Assembly (NCBI RefSeq): GCF_039535235.1
Contig: NZ_BAAAWU010000001.1
Span: 5,828,001-5,892,000, forward strand
Length of the DNA: 64,000 bases
Origin: Streptomyces roseoviridis
Lineage (GTDB): Bacteria > Actinomycetota > Actinomycetes > Streptomycetales > Streptomycetaceae
Direction: 5' to 3'
Below are positions 7,284-15,917 of this stretch, in pieces. Positions within the stretch are counted from its first letter, which is position 1. Every line of letters starts with the position of its first letter. The notes under the pieces were generated by a model. The model saw nothing but the letters and a program-made list of their open reading frames with translations. It was not told where the DNA came from and made no database searches. A program made the position numbers and the translations under genes.

Positions 7284-7946
7284 ATGCACACCATCGAGAA
7301 CCCGCACGCCCGTCCCGATCTGCGCCGCCCCGGCGTCGGCCTCGTCATGGCCAGCCGCTGGCGGGTCGGCACCCCCGAGCGGCAGCAGCAGACCGTGCGG
7401 GCCATCCGCGCGGCCTGGCTGAGCCGCGACTGGCCGGACGGGGGACTGCTCTCGTACAGCGTCCTCGTCGGCAGCGACGGCGACACCCTCCTGCACTACT
7501 CGCAGTGGACGGGCGAGGAGGCGTACCAGGACTTCTTCCGCACCCACCGCGACGACCGCAACGCCGAGATCGACGCGGCGGTGCCGGGCATCGAGCGCGT
7601 CGGACTCCGGCGCCTGGCGCCACCGTTCCGTACGACCGTGTACGAGGCGGAGGGCCGGGGCGCCGTGGTGCCCGGGTGCGTGGCCGCCGTCCTCGTGGAG
7701 GTCGGGCCCGAGGGACCCGAGGCCCTGGCCGACGCCCTGGAGGCGGGCGGTGGGGGCGCGGGTGACGGGCGGATCGCCTCGTACGCCCATCTCACCGTCG
7801 ACGGCACCCACCTCTTCCACTACTCCGAGTGGGAGAGCGAGACGGCGCACGTCTGCCGGCAGGCCGAGACGGGTCCCTGCCCGGGGGTCGCCGACGACCG
7901 CACCCGCAGGCACGCGCCCGCGCTCAGCCTGAGCGCGGGCGCGTGA
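7284..7946 (+). CDS. Two-domain antibiotic biosynthesis monooxygenase (ABM) protein
   Basis: This 220-aa protein contains two ABM-like ferredoxin-fold repeats, at about residues 12-110 and 125-195. Each carries the pattern SYSVLVGSDGDTLLHYSQW / SYAHLTVDGTHLFHYSEWE near its second half. ABM domains act as cofactor-free oxygenases or as dimerisation modules; no activity can be assigned. The ATG at 7284 fits a leaderless transcript from the MerR-type promoter just upstream. The last 11 codons are also one side and loop of a 16-bp hairpin, so the terminator is inside the coding region. Confidence 0.82.
   Translation: MHTIENPHARPDLRRPGVGLVMASRWRVGTPERQQQTVRAIRAAWLSRDWPDGGLLSYSVLVGSDGDTLLHYSQWTGEEAYQDFFRTHRDDRNAEIDAAVPGIERVGLRRLAPPFRTTVYEAEGRGAVVPGCVAAVLVEVGPEGPEALADALEAGGGGAGDGRIASYAHLTVDGTHLFHYSEWESETAHVCRQAETGPCPGVADDRTRRHAPALSLSAGA
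7911..7945. terminator. 16-bp hairpin inside the ABM gene end
   Basis: CACGCGCCCGCGCTCA (7911-7926) pairs perfectly with TGAGCGCGGGCGCGTG (7930-7945) around a three-base GCC loop. The stem ends inside the TGA stop of the ABM gene and lies 23 bases from the stop of the convergent nuclease gene. It is likely a two-way terminator. Confidence 0.85.
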
Positions 7947-7968
7947 GTCACCGTCCGGCGGTGCGCCG

Positions 7969-9846
7969 CTACGGGCGGAAGCGCAGCACCTGCGGGTCGT
8001 GATCGCTGTTCTGGTCCGCGAACTCGGCGTTGATGTGCACGCTGTCGTACTCGAAGTGGTGCACGCCGGGGCTGGTCAGGATCTGGTCGAGGACCTGGCT
8101 GTTGCCCTGGTAGACGTACGAGTAGCGCTCGCCGCGCGGCAGCGACGTGATGGCCGGGAACAGCGCGCCCCCGTCGGTCAGCGCCCGCGTCGTGCCGGAG
8201 AACTCGAAGTCGTTGATGTCGCCGAGGACCACCACGTCGGCCTGCTTGTCGACGGCCAGGACGTCCTTGACGAAGGCGTTGACGGCCTGGGCCTGGAGCA
8301 GGCGCTTGGCCTCGGAGGAACGGTTCGGCGGCTGGTGGTGGGAGACGATCGACTCGTCGCCGCCCTTGGAGCCGAAGTGGTTCGCGACCACGATGACCGT
8401 ACGGCCGCGGAAGCGGAACTCGCCCGCGAGCGGCTTGCGGCTGTTGTCCCAGGCCGTGTTCGCCGGGTCGATCCGGCCGGGCGAGACGGTCAGGTGGGCG
8501 TCGCCCTTGGCGCCGGTCACCGCGGTCGCGGTGGTGGCGTCGCCGCCCGGGCGGTCGACGAAGGAGACCCGCGCCGGGTTGAAGAGGAAGACCTGACGGA
8601 TGTTGCCGCCGGGCTCGCCGCCGTCCTTGTTGTTCTGCGGGTCGACCGAACGCCACTCGTACGCCGGGCCGCCGGCCGCCGCGATCGCGGCCGTGAACTT
8701 CTTCAGCGTCTCGCCGGCCGTGACCGTGCCGTCGTTCTTGGCGCCGTTGTCGTCCTGGATCTCCTCCAGGGCGAGGATGTCGGGCGAGGCCAGGTTGTCG
8801 ACGACCGCCTTGGCGAGCGCGTCGAACTTGTCCTGCGGGTCGCTCGGGTCGAGGTTCTCCACGTTGTACGTGGCGACGGCCAGCTCGTTCTTGTGCTGGC
8901 GCTCGGTCACCTCGCGCTCCAGGCCGAGGTCCACGTGCTCGCCGAGGGTGTTCGCGACCAGGGTGTAGCCGCCGAACTGGTTGAAGTCCAGCGGGCCCTC
9001 GGTGGTGCCGGCCAGCCAGTCGCCCACGTTCGCCTTCGGGAACGGCTTCTGGGAGACCGGGGCCAGCTGCTGGATCTGGAGCCGGCCGGTGTTCTGGGAC
9101 TCGTACGAGCCGTAGACCGTGCCGCCGCGGAGGTTGTCGTTCTCGAACGGCTTCACCGTCACCCACAGCTCGGAGTACGGGTCGGTCGCACCGACCACCC
9201 GCGAGGAGCCGATGCGGACGTTGGTGCCCTCCAGGGACTCGTAGTGGTCCAGGGCGTAGGTGTCCGGCCGCAGGGTGAGTCCGTTGACGGAGCCGCCGGC
9301 CGCAGGGTCGCCCGCCGGGGTGTAGGCGTCGGGGACGGAGGCGGCCGAGATCGTGACCGGGGCGGGGACCGGGTTGCCCTGCGACAGGACGGTGACCGCC
9401 GGCTTGGAGATCTGCGTCAGGGACTGGTTGCCGGAGTTCAGACCGCCCGGGACGTACTCGGTGACGGTGCCGTTGACGCTCACCGCGTCGCCGACGGCGA
9501 CGGTCGGGACGGAGCTGGTGAAGACGAAGACGCCCTCACTGGTGGCCGGGTTGTCATCGGACGTCGGATCCTGCATCCAGAATCCACGCGAACCGTACGT
9601 CCGCACGCCGGTGACGATGCCCGTGACGCCCGTGACCTGCTTGCCGGCGAGCGGCGAGACGCGGGTGGTGCCCTGGATGTCGTGGATCCGGACGGGGGCC
9701 GCCGCACCGGTGGCCGTGTCCGCGGCCGTGGCGGCGGCGGTGGCCGCGTCGTCGGCGGAGGCGGACGCGCCGCCGAGCAGACCGGCGGCGAGGGCGGCGG
9801 AAACGACGGCGGCGACGGCGGCCGATCTCGGTATGGAGGAAGACAT
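7969..9846 (-). CDS. Secreted endonuclease/exonuclease/phosphatase-family nuclease
   Basis: This 625-aa protein has a Sec signal peptide with probable cleavage after Ala31 (ASASA before DDAAT). It is an ExeM/NucH-like extracellular nuclease. An N-terminal OB-fold-like region (about 55-260) includes IHDIQGTTRVSPLAG. The C-terminal EEP domain (about 300-620) includes ATYNVENLDP, DILALEEIQDDNG, VVANHFGSKGGD and VVLGDINDFEFSGT, with the usual metal and catalytic Asn, Glu, His and Asp positions. It probably degrades extracellular DNA or RNA for nutrient recovery. It stands alone and is convergent with the ABM gene. Confidence 0.9.
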   Translation of the reverse strand: MSSSIPRSAAVAAVVSAALAAGLLGGASASADDAATAAATAADTATGAAAPVRIHDIQGTTRVSPLAGKQVTGVTGIVTGVRTYGSRGFWMQDPTSDDNPATSEGVFVFTSSVPTVAVGDAVSVNGTVTEYVPGGLNSGNQSLTQISKPAVTVLSQGNPVPAPVTISAASVPDAYTPAGDPAAGGSVNGLTLRPDTYALDHYESLEGTNVRIGSSRVVGATDPYSELWVTVKPFENDNLRGGTVYGSYESQNTGRLQIQQLAPVSQKPFPKANVGDWLAGTTEGPLDFNQFGGYTLVANTLGEHVDLGLEREVTERQHKNELAVATYNVENLDPSDPQDKFDALAKAVVDNLASPDILALEEIQDDNGAKNDGTVTAGETLKKFTAAIAAAGGPAYEWRSVDPQNNKDGGEPGGNIRQVFLFNPARVSFVDRPGGDATTATAVTGAKGDAHLTVSPGRIDPANTAWDNSRKPLAGEFRFRGRTVIVVANHFGSKGGDESIVSHHQPPNRSSEAKRLLQAQAVNAFVKDVLAVDKQADVVVLGDINDFEFSGTTRALTDGGALFPAITSLPRGERYSYVYQGNSQVLDQILTSPGVHHFEYDSVHINAEFADQNSDHDPQVLRFRP

Positions 9847-10051
9847 CAAGGTGCTCCGTGAGGGCTTGGAGAAACGATCGAACGATCTACGCGCGTCAAT
9901 TTCGTGGGAGAGCACCGCCCTTGTCAAGGGTTGACGGGTGTACGGAGACCGACGCCTCCGTGAACCGACGGAGCGCCCCCCGAATGCGTCTACGCTGAAG
10001 GCTTCCGCACAGCAAGCGCAAGCCCACTGCCCGCCGAGGAGAACACCCCAG

Positions 10052-11545
10052 ATGGCACCGGACCGTCCGACCCTGCCCCCCGTTCGACTGCCCTCGGACG
10101 CGGAACTGGCGCGGGACGCCCTGGCCGCACCCCTCCTCGTCCGCGCCGTCCGGCTCGCCCGCTGGGCCGGCCCCGACACCCGGGTCGGCGCGGGCGGCGA
10201 ACTCGTCGACGAGCAGCTGCCGGCCGCCGCCGAGGTCCTCGGCCTCGCCGACGACGAGGACGGCGAGGCGTACGCCAGCGAGGCCTGGCGGGTCGCCGTC
10301 GACACGGGCCTCGTCGAGGTCGAGGACCCGCAGGAGACCGACGGGACGCAGGACGGGGACGCGGCAGCGGACGACGCCGAAGGGACCGGGACCGCCGCTC
10401 CCGGCGAGAACCTCAAGCTCCTCACGGGCGGTTCGCCCCAGGATGTCCTCGCACTCTGGCTCGACGGCCTGGAGACGGTCTTCGCCGACGCCGCCGCGCC
10501 CTACTTCGACGACCTGGACGCGCTCGTCGGCCCCGACGGCGAGATCGACTTCGAGGCGCTGGACTGGGACCCCGAGGGCGAGGCCGAGTTCCTGGAACGG
10601 GTCCTCGGCAACCTCTACCTGCTGACCGTCAGCGAGGGCGGAGCCGGCGAGGGCCCGGTGCCGCTGCCCGCGCTCGCCGCGTCCGTGGTCGTCCCCGACG
10701 ACATGGCCGAGCCCACCGACGACGTCCTGGAGCAGGTCTCCGACGCGATGATGCGGCTCGACGAGCAGTTCCGGATCCTCGAACCGATCGGGCTCGTCGA
10801 GTACCGGCCCGTGGACGAGGCCCTGATGGTCGAGGAGGGCGAGGCCGGCGCCGCCGAGGACACCGGGGCGGCGCTCGACGACGAGGACGTGAGCCGTTAC
10901 GGCCTGGTCCGGCTCACGCCGCTCGGCCTGTACGGGGTCCGCGCCCGGATGCTGGAGGCCGGTCTCGACGTCCCCGCGGTCGGCGACCTCGCCGGCAAGG
11001 GCGCCGACGCGCTGCTCGACGGCATCGCCTCCTACCCGCAGGACGCGGCCCGTGCCGAGACCGTGGGCTGGCTCGCCGGCCGCGACGCCGCCGCCGCGGC
11101 CCGCGAACTGCTCGCCGCCGCCCGCGGCGCCGACCCGGGCGCGCCCGTGCGCCGCCTCCACGCCCAGCAGGCCCTGTCCCTCGTCGGGCCCGACGCCGAA
11201 CCGGCCGTACGGGAGGTCCTGGACGACCGGGAACTCGGCGGCCTCGCGCGCGTCTGGCTCGCCGAGCGCGGCGCGGCCGACGTCCCGGCCCCGCCGGAGC
11301 CGATGATCTACTGGCTGGCCGTCGACACCATCGCCGCCCACCTGGACACCGACGGCGACCTGGAGGAACTCCAGGACCTCATCGAGGGCCTGACCGGTGG
11401 CCACGGCGGCTTCTTCGAGGCGGTCTGGCGCGTCGACCACCCCGCCACGGCCGACGTCCTCGACGCGATGGGCCGCCTCCACCGCGACAAGCCCACGGCC
11501 AAGGAGGCCCGCAAGGCCGCCTTCAAGGCACGGTCCCGCGCATGA
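10052..11545 (+). CDS. Unknown 497-aa protein (paralogue of the gene at 61213)
   Basis: The start ATG at 10052 follows the ribosome site GAGGAGAA. The protein is acidic and alanine/leucine-rich, with no signal peptide and no membrane segment. Its N-terminus (ELARDALAAPLLVRAVRLARWAG) aligns with the N-terminus of the 460-aa protein at 61213-62595. The C-terminal block around HLDTDGDLEELQDLIEG and FEAVWRVDHP also aligns with that protein. HEAT-like helical repeats are plausible near residues 340-420 (ARELLAAARGADPGAPVRRLHAQ). A Glu/Asp-rich low-complexity stretch is at about 88-120. The function is unknown. Confidence 0.8.
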   Translation: MAPDRPTLPPVRLPSDAELARDALAAPLLVRAVRLARWAGPDTRVGAGGELVDEQLPAAAEVLGLADDEDGEAYASEAWRVAVDTGLVEVEDPQETDGTQDGDAAADDAEGTGTAAPGENLKLLTGGSPQDVLALWLDGLETVFADAAAPYFDDLDALVGPDGEIDFEALDWDPEGEAEFLERVLGNLYLLTVSEGGAGEGPVPLPALAASVVVPDDMAEPTDDVLEQVSDAMMRLDEQFRILEPIGLVEYRPVDEALMVEEGEAGAAEDTGAALDDEDVSRYGLVRLTPLGLYGVRARMLEAGLDVPAVGDLAGKGADALLDGIASYPQDAARAETVGWLAGRDAAAAARELLAAARGADPGAPVRRLHAQQALSLVGPDAEPAVREVLDDRELGGLARVWLAERGAADVPAPPEPMIYWLAVDTIAAHLDTDGDLEELQDLIEGLTGGHGGFFEAVWRVDHPATADVLDAMGRLHRDKPTAKEARKAAFKARSRA

Positions 11546-11566
11546 GCCGACGACGAGGCGGGCGCG

Positions 11567-11593
11567 GCGCCCGGCGGTCCTGCCGCCGGGCGC
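11567..11593 (+). terminator. Terminator hairpin after the 497-aa gene
   Basis: GCGCCCGGCGG pairs with CCGCCGGGCGC (11 bp) around a TCCTG loop, 22 bases after the stop. It sits between this gene and the convergent SDR gene. Confidence 0.7.
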
Positions 11594-11668
11594 GCCGCGG
11601 CCACGACCGGCGCGAGACCAGGCCCGCGCAGCAGGTGGGGGCGGCGCCCCCCGCCCGCCGACCGCCCC

Positions 11669-12436
11669 TCAGGTCCGCAGGTACGACGCCCCGTTCATGT
11701 CCAGCACCGTGCCCGAGGCCCATTCCGCGTCCGGGGAGGCGAGCCACAGCACGGCCGCGGCGATCTCCTCCGGGGTGGCGACACGGCCGAAGGGGCTCTG
11801 GGCGCGGATGGATTCCGCCTCGGGGCCCGTCAGACGCGGGGCGACGCGTTCGGTGGTGAAGAAGCCGGGGGCGACGGAGGCCACGCCGATGCCGTGCGGG
11901 GCGAGGGCGACGGCCAGGGACTGGCCCAGGGCGTGGACGGCGGCCTTGGTCGCCCCGTACGCCGGATGGTCCGGCTCGCCCCGGAAGGCACCGCGCGAGC
12001 CGATGTTGACGATCCGGCCCCCCTGCCCCGCGTCGATCATCCGCCGTGCCGCCAACTGGCTCAGCCAGGCCGTGCCCAGCAGGTTCACGTTCACGTGCCG
12101 CTGCCACACCGCCACCCACTCCTCGTACGGCGTCGTCGCCGGCGGATGCGGCAGGTTCACGGCCGCGTTGTTCACCAGCACGTCGATGCCGCCGAGCGCC
12201 TCCGCCGCCGCGTCGGCGACCCGCGCCGCCTCCGCCGGGTCGGCGAGGTCGCCGGAGACCAGCGCGTGGCCGGTGCCGTCGAGGGAGGCCAGGGTCGCGC
12301 GGGCCTCCTCGGCGCGGGAGCCGTAGTGCACGGCCACCCGGTCGCCGTTGGCCGCGAAGGCCCGGGCCACCGCGCGGCCCAGACCGCGCGAGGCGCCGCT
12401 GACGAGGACGCGCCGTCCACGGGCGGGCAGGTTCAT
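11669..12436 (-). CDS. SDR family oxidoreductase
   Basis: This 255-aa protein is a classical short-chain dehydrogenase. The motif SGASRGLG is at residues 13-20, NNAA at 88-91, Ser146 (NIGSRGAFRG) with Tyr159-x3-Lys163 as catalytic residues, and a PGFF...TERV loop near 180. It differs clearly from the SDR at 5972. The substrate is unknown. The divergent PhoX-like gene starts 89 bp away, so the two share a promoter region. Confidence 0.87.
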   Translation of the reverse strand: MNLPARGRRVLVSGASRGLGRAVARAFAANGDRVAVHYGSRAEEARATLASLDGTGHALVSGDLADPAEAARVADAAAEALGGIDVLVNNAAVNLPHPPATTPYEEWVAVWQRHVNVNLLGTAWLSQLAARRMIDAGQGGRIVNIGSRGAFRGEPDHPAYGATKAAVHALGQSLAVALAPHGIGVASVAPGFFTTERVAPRLTGPEAESIRAQSPFGRVATPEEIAAAVLWLASPDAEWASGTVLDMNGASYLRT

Positions 12437-12524
12437 GGGAGTTCGCCTTTCTGTTCAACCGCCGTTTATACGGGGGCGCGACCGTGAGCCGCGACACCGG
12501 GTGACGACAGGGAGAGAACCGTCT

Positions 12525-13943
12525 ATGTCCCTCAACCGAAGAGACTTCGCCAGACAGTCCGCCGTCGCGGGCGCCGGACTCGCCCTGACCGGCGCCGTCG
12601 GCGCGCTCGCCACCGCACCGCAGGCGCTGGCCGCGCAGGACCGGGAGGAGGACCGGCACGGCCACGGGCACCGTCTCGGATACGGGCCCCTGGTCGCCGA
12701 CCCCGACGGCATCCTCGCCCTCCCCGAGGGCTTCGCCTACCGCGTCATCACCCACAGCGGCGTGACCCGCCTGGAGTCCGGCGAGTTCACGCCGGAGAAG
12801 CACGACGGCACCGCCACGTTCGAGGGCCCGCGCGGCAGCACGTACCTGGTGAACAACCACGAGCTCAAGGGCCCCCGTACGAAGTGGGCGCACCCCGTCC
12901 CGCTCGCGGAGGGCCTGGTCTACGACCCGGCGGCCTCCGGCGGCTGCACGGTCGTCGAGGTGCACCGCGACGGCACCGTCGCCGAGTGGGTCGGCATCGC
13001 CGGCACCTCCACCAACTGCGCCGGCGGCCGCACCCCCTGGGGCACCTGGCTGACCTGCGAGGAGAACTCCGACCTCGCCGGTGTCAACGGCATGACGAAG
13101 GACCACGGCTACGTCTTCGAGGTCGACCCGCACGACCGCCGCGCCAACCGCGACCCGAAGCCGCTGAAGTTCTTCGGCCGCTACGACCACGAGGCCGTCG
13201 TCATCGACCCCCGGCGCGGCCACGCCTACCTCACCGAGGACGCCTCCGGCCCCAACGGCCTCTTCTTCCGCTGGGTCCCGCCCCAGGGCTTCGAGCACGG
13301 CCGGGGAAGGCTGGCCACGCTCGCCGACGACGCCGGCCGCCTCCAGGCGCCCCTGTGCTACGACGCCGGGGGCCGGTTCGTCGACGACCTCTCCCGCGCC
13401 TCGAAGGCCGGCACCGTCTACGGCGTGGACTGGACCGACGTGCCGGACCGCGACGCCCGCACCACCCCCGTACGCAGCCAGTTCGGACCCGGCCAGGTCA
13501 CCCGCGGCCGCAAGCTGGAGGGCATGTGGTGGGCCGACGGCGGGGCGTACATCGTCTCCTCGTACGCCCGCGAGGAGAGCCCCGGCACCCCGCACGACGG
13601 CCAGGTCTGGTTCTACGACCCGAGGCGCCGCACCCTCACCCTCAAGGTCCTGCTCGGCGTCAACGCCGCTCCGGACCAGGACGGCGCCTACGACGGCCCG
13701 GACAACATCACCGTCTCCCCGTACGGCGGCCTGGTCATCGCCGAGGACGGCGAGGGCGTCCAGCACCTGTTCGGCGCGACCGAGACCGGCCGCACCTACC
13801 CGATCGCCCGCAACGACCTGAACGACAGCGAGTTCGCCGGCGTCGTCTTCTCGCCCGACGGGGACACCCTGTACGCCTGCATCCAGAACCCCGGCATCCT
13901 GCTCGCGATCACCGGCCCCTGGCGCCGCCAGCCCCGCCGCTGA
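12525..13943 (+). CDS. Tat-exported PhoX-like (DUF839) protein
   Basis: This 472-aa protein has a twin-arginine signal (NRRDFARQS, Arg5-Arg6), a hydrophobic stretch and a probable cleavage site at ALA before AQD. The mature region is a beta-propeller of the DUF839/PhoX family. Recognisable blocks are LPEGFAYRVITHSG, VNNHELKGPRT, GGRTPWGTWLTCEEN, YDHEAVVIDP, AYLTEDASG and PDNITVSPYGGLVIAEDG. The CEEN and HEA acidic and histidine positions are typical metal sites of PhoX phosphatases. It may be an exported phosphatase or a non-catalytic relative. Upstream GTTC repeats are a weak match to a PHO box. Confidence 0.87.
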   Translation: MSLNRRDFARQSAVAGAGLALTGAVGALATAPQALAAQDREEDRHGHGHRLGYGPLVADPDGILALPEGFAYRVITHSGVTRLESGEFTPEKHDGTATFEGPRGSTYLVNNHELKGPRTKWAHPVPLAEGLVYDPAASGGCTVVEVHRDGTVAEWVGIAGTSTNCAGGRTPWGTWLTCEENSDLAGVNGMTKDHGYVFEVDPHDRRANRDPKPLKFFGRYDHEAVVIDPRRGHAYLTEDASGPNGLFFRWVPPQGFEHGRGRLATLADDAGRLQAPLCYDAGGRFVDDLSRASKAGTVYGVDWTDVPDRDARTTPVRSQFGPGQVTRGRKLEGMWWADGGAYIVSSYAREESPGTPHDGQVWFYDPRRRTLTLKVLLGVNAAPDQDGAYDGPDNITVSPYGGLVIAEDGEGVQHLFGATETGRTYPIARNDLNDSEFAGVVFSPDGDTLYACIQNPGILLAITGPWRRQPRR

Positions 13944-13995
13944 CCCGGGACCGCGAACTCCCGGCGGCGGCCCGCCCCACGCGATGAGAGGACGC

Positions 13996-14013
13996 CTCAC
14001 CCGTCCGGGTGAG
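13996..14013. terminator. Hairpin between PhoX-like and GntR genes
   Basis: CTCACCCG and CGGGTGAG form an 8-bp dyad with a two-base centre. It is 52 bases past the PhoX-like stop and directly next to the GntR dyad at 14014, so it could be a terminator or part of a compound operator. Confidence 0.4.
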
Positions 14014-14030
14014 TGACATCTAACATGTCA
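14014..14030. promoter_or_regulatory. Operator-like dyad of the GntR gene
   Basis: TGACAT and ATGTCA form a perfect 6-bp dyad separated by five bases (CTAAC), ending four bases before the GntR ATG. FadR-subfamily regulators commonly bind short AT-containing dyads of this size, so autoregulation is likely. Its position over the ribosome-binding region suggests repression. Confidence 0.55.
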
Positions 14031-14034
14031 GCTC

Positions 14035-14691
14035 ATGGACGTGTTACGGCCGGTGGGCCGGACCCTGCTGCGCGACCGGGCGTACGACACGCTGCGCGAG
14101 GCCATCGTGCGCGGTGACCTCCCGCCCGGTTCCGTGGTCAAGGACAGCGAACTCGCCGAACGGCTCGGGCTCTCGCGCGCACCCGTGCGCGAGGCCCTGG
14201 CCCGGCTCGGCGACGAAGGTCTCGTGGAGACCAAGCCGCAGAGCTACACCCGGGTCACCCGGCTGGTGAGCCGGGTCGTGCGGGACGCCGCCTCCGTCGT
14301 GCGGGTGATGCACGAACTCGCCGCCCGCACCGCCGTCCCGTTGCTGGGCCCCGAGGGCATCCGGGCCATGCGCGAGGCCAACGAGCGGTTCGCGGCGGCC
14401 GTGCTCGCCGCGGACGTCGACGCCGCCCTGCGCGCCGACGACGAACTGCACGACGTCCTGGTCGGCGCGAGCGGCAACCACGCCCTCGCCGCCACCGTCG
14501 AGCGCTACACCCCGCTGATCCGCCGCGTCGAACGGCACCTCTTCGGCGACGCCGACACCTGCGTCTCCGTCGCCCTGCACACCCGTCTCATCGATGCCTG
14601 CGAAGCGGGCGACACGGAGGAGGCGGTCCGGGTGACCACGGAGATATGGCGGGCCCTCGAAGAGCTCGCGGACGAGGCCACCGACTCCTGA
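14035..14691 (+). CDS. GntR/FadR-family regulator with a TTA codon, probable AcdR
   Basis: This 218-aa regulator has an N-terminal winged helix (about residues 12-75: RAYDTLREAIVRGDLPPGS, then LAERLGLSRAPVREALARLGDEGLV) and a C-terminal all-helical FCD domain with Asp and His metal-binding positions (DDELHDVL and ALHTRLIDACEAGD). It precedes acdS by 149 bp on the same strand. GntR-type regulators next to acdS have been reported in Actinobacteria, so control of ACC deaminase is the likely role. Codon 4 is TTA (14044-14046), a rare bldA-dependent leucine codon and the only one I found in a gene here. Confidence 0.88.
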   Translation: MDVLRPVGRTLLRDRAYDTLREAIVRGDLPPGSVVKDSELAERLGLSRAPVREALARLGDEGLVETKPQSYTRVTRLVSRVVRDAASVVRVMHELAARTAVPLLGPEGIRAMREANERFAAAVLAADVDAALRADDELHDVLVGASGNHALAATVERYTPLIRRVERHLFGDADTCVSVALHTRLIDACEAGDTEEAVRVTTEIWRALEELADEATDS

Positions 14692-14840
14692 GCGGTCCCG
14701 CCGGCCGGGCCGGCCACGGGGGCGACCGGATCCTTCGCGCCCGTCCGGCCCCGTCCCGACCGGCGGGTCCTCCTCAGGAGTCCGGGTCCCCGCCCGGGGC
14801 CCGGGCCGACGCCGTCCGTCACCTCACCCCGGGAGCACGC

Positions 14841-15860
14841 ATGCCGACGATCGCCGACCACGAGCGCTATCCGCTCCTCTTCGGGCCCTCGCCCGTCCAC
14901 CCCCTGCCCCGGCTCGGCGCCCGTCTCGGGGGCGCTGAGCTGTGGGCCAAGCGCGAGGACTGCAACTCCGGCATCGGCTACGGCGGGAACAAGACCCGCA
15001 AGCTGGAGTACCTGGTCGCCGACGCGCTCGCCCAGGGCTGCGACACCCTCGTGTCCATCGGCGGCGTGCAGTCCAACCACACCCGGCAGGTCGCCGCCGT
15101 CGCCGCCCGCGCCGGACTCAAGTGCGTCCTGGTGCAGGAGAGCTGGGTCGACTGGCCGGACCCCGGCTACGACAAGGTCGGCAACATCCTGGTCAGCCGG
15201 CTCGCCGGCGCCGATGTGCGCCTGGTCGGGGCGGAGTTCGGGATCGGCTTCAAGGAGAGCTGGGAGCAGGCGCTGCGCGAGGTCGAGGAGGCCGGCGGCA
15301 GGCCGTACGCGATCCCGGCGGGCGCCTCCGACCATCCGCTCGGCGGACTCGGCTTCGCCCACTGGGCCTACGAGCTCGCCGAGCAGGAGCGGGAGCTCGG
15401 CGTCTTCTTCGACACGGTGGTGGTCTGCTCCGTGACCGGCTCCACCCAGGCCGGCATGGTCGCGGGCTTCGCGGCGCTGACCGAGGCGGGCGGCCGGGCC
15501 CGCAGGGTCGTCGGGATCGACGCCTCCGCGAAGCCCGGCCCCACCCGTGAGCAGATCACCAGGATCGCCCGGAACACGGCCGCCCTGATCGGTGTCGAGC
15601 GGCCGCTCGGCCCGGACGACGTCGAACTGGACGAGCGCTACCACGCGGGCGTGTACGGCATCCCCGACGAGGCCACCCTGGACGCGATGCGGCTCGCCGC
15701 CCGCACGGAGGGCATGGTCACCGACCCGGTCTACGAGGGGAAGTCGATGGCCGGGCTGATCGACCTGGTGGACCGGGGCGAGATCGGCCGGGACTCGACC
15801 GTGCTCTACGTCCACCTGGGCGGCCAGCCGGCCCTCAACGCCTACAGCGCGCTCTTCTGA
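14841..15860 (+). CDS. acdS: 1-aminocyclopropane-1-carboxylate deaminase
   Basis: This 339-aa PLP enzyme of the TrpB fold converts ACC, the plant ethylene precursor, to 2-oxobutyrate and ammonia. The PLP lysine is Lys51 (GGNKTRKLEY). Glu299 in PVYEGKSM and Leu326 in YVHLGGQPALN correspond to the Glu and Leu that separate true ACC deaminases from D-cysteine desulfhydrases. IGGVQSNHTRQVAAVAA is the family signature. The ATG has an upstream GGGAG. The neighbouring GntR gene is probably its regulator. This suggests a plant- or rhizosphere-associated life. Confidence 0.94.
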   Translation: MPTIADHERYPLLFGPSPVHPLPRLGARLGGAELWAKREDCNSGIGYGGNKTRKLEYLVADALAQGCDTLVSIGGVQSNHTRQVAAVAARAGLKCVLVQESWVDWPDPGYDKVGNILVSRLAGADVRLVGAEFGIGFKESWEQALREVEEAGGRPYAIPAGASDHPLGGLGFAHWAYELAEQERELGVFFDTVVVCSVTGSTQAGMVAGFAALTEAGGRARRVVGIDASAKPGPTREQITRIARNTAALIGVERPLGPDDVELDERYHAGVYGIPDEATLDAMRLAARTEGMVTDPVYEGKSMAGLIDLVDRGEIGRDSTVLYVHLGGQPALNAYSALF

Positions 15861-15917
15861 GCCCGCTCCCGGGAGCCCGCCGCCTCGCACGGCCCGCCAC
15901 CCGGCAGGGGCCTCGCC

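Noticed and set aside
12431..12463. Three GTTC repeats upstream of the PhoX-like gene, as a PHO box
   Set aside because: Repeat spacing is 10 and 12 bp instead of 11, and only the GTTC core is kept. The match is much weaker than the box at 59552, so I do not call it.
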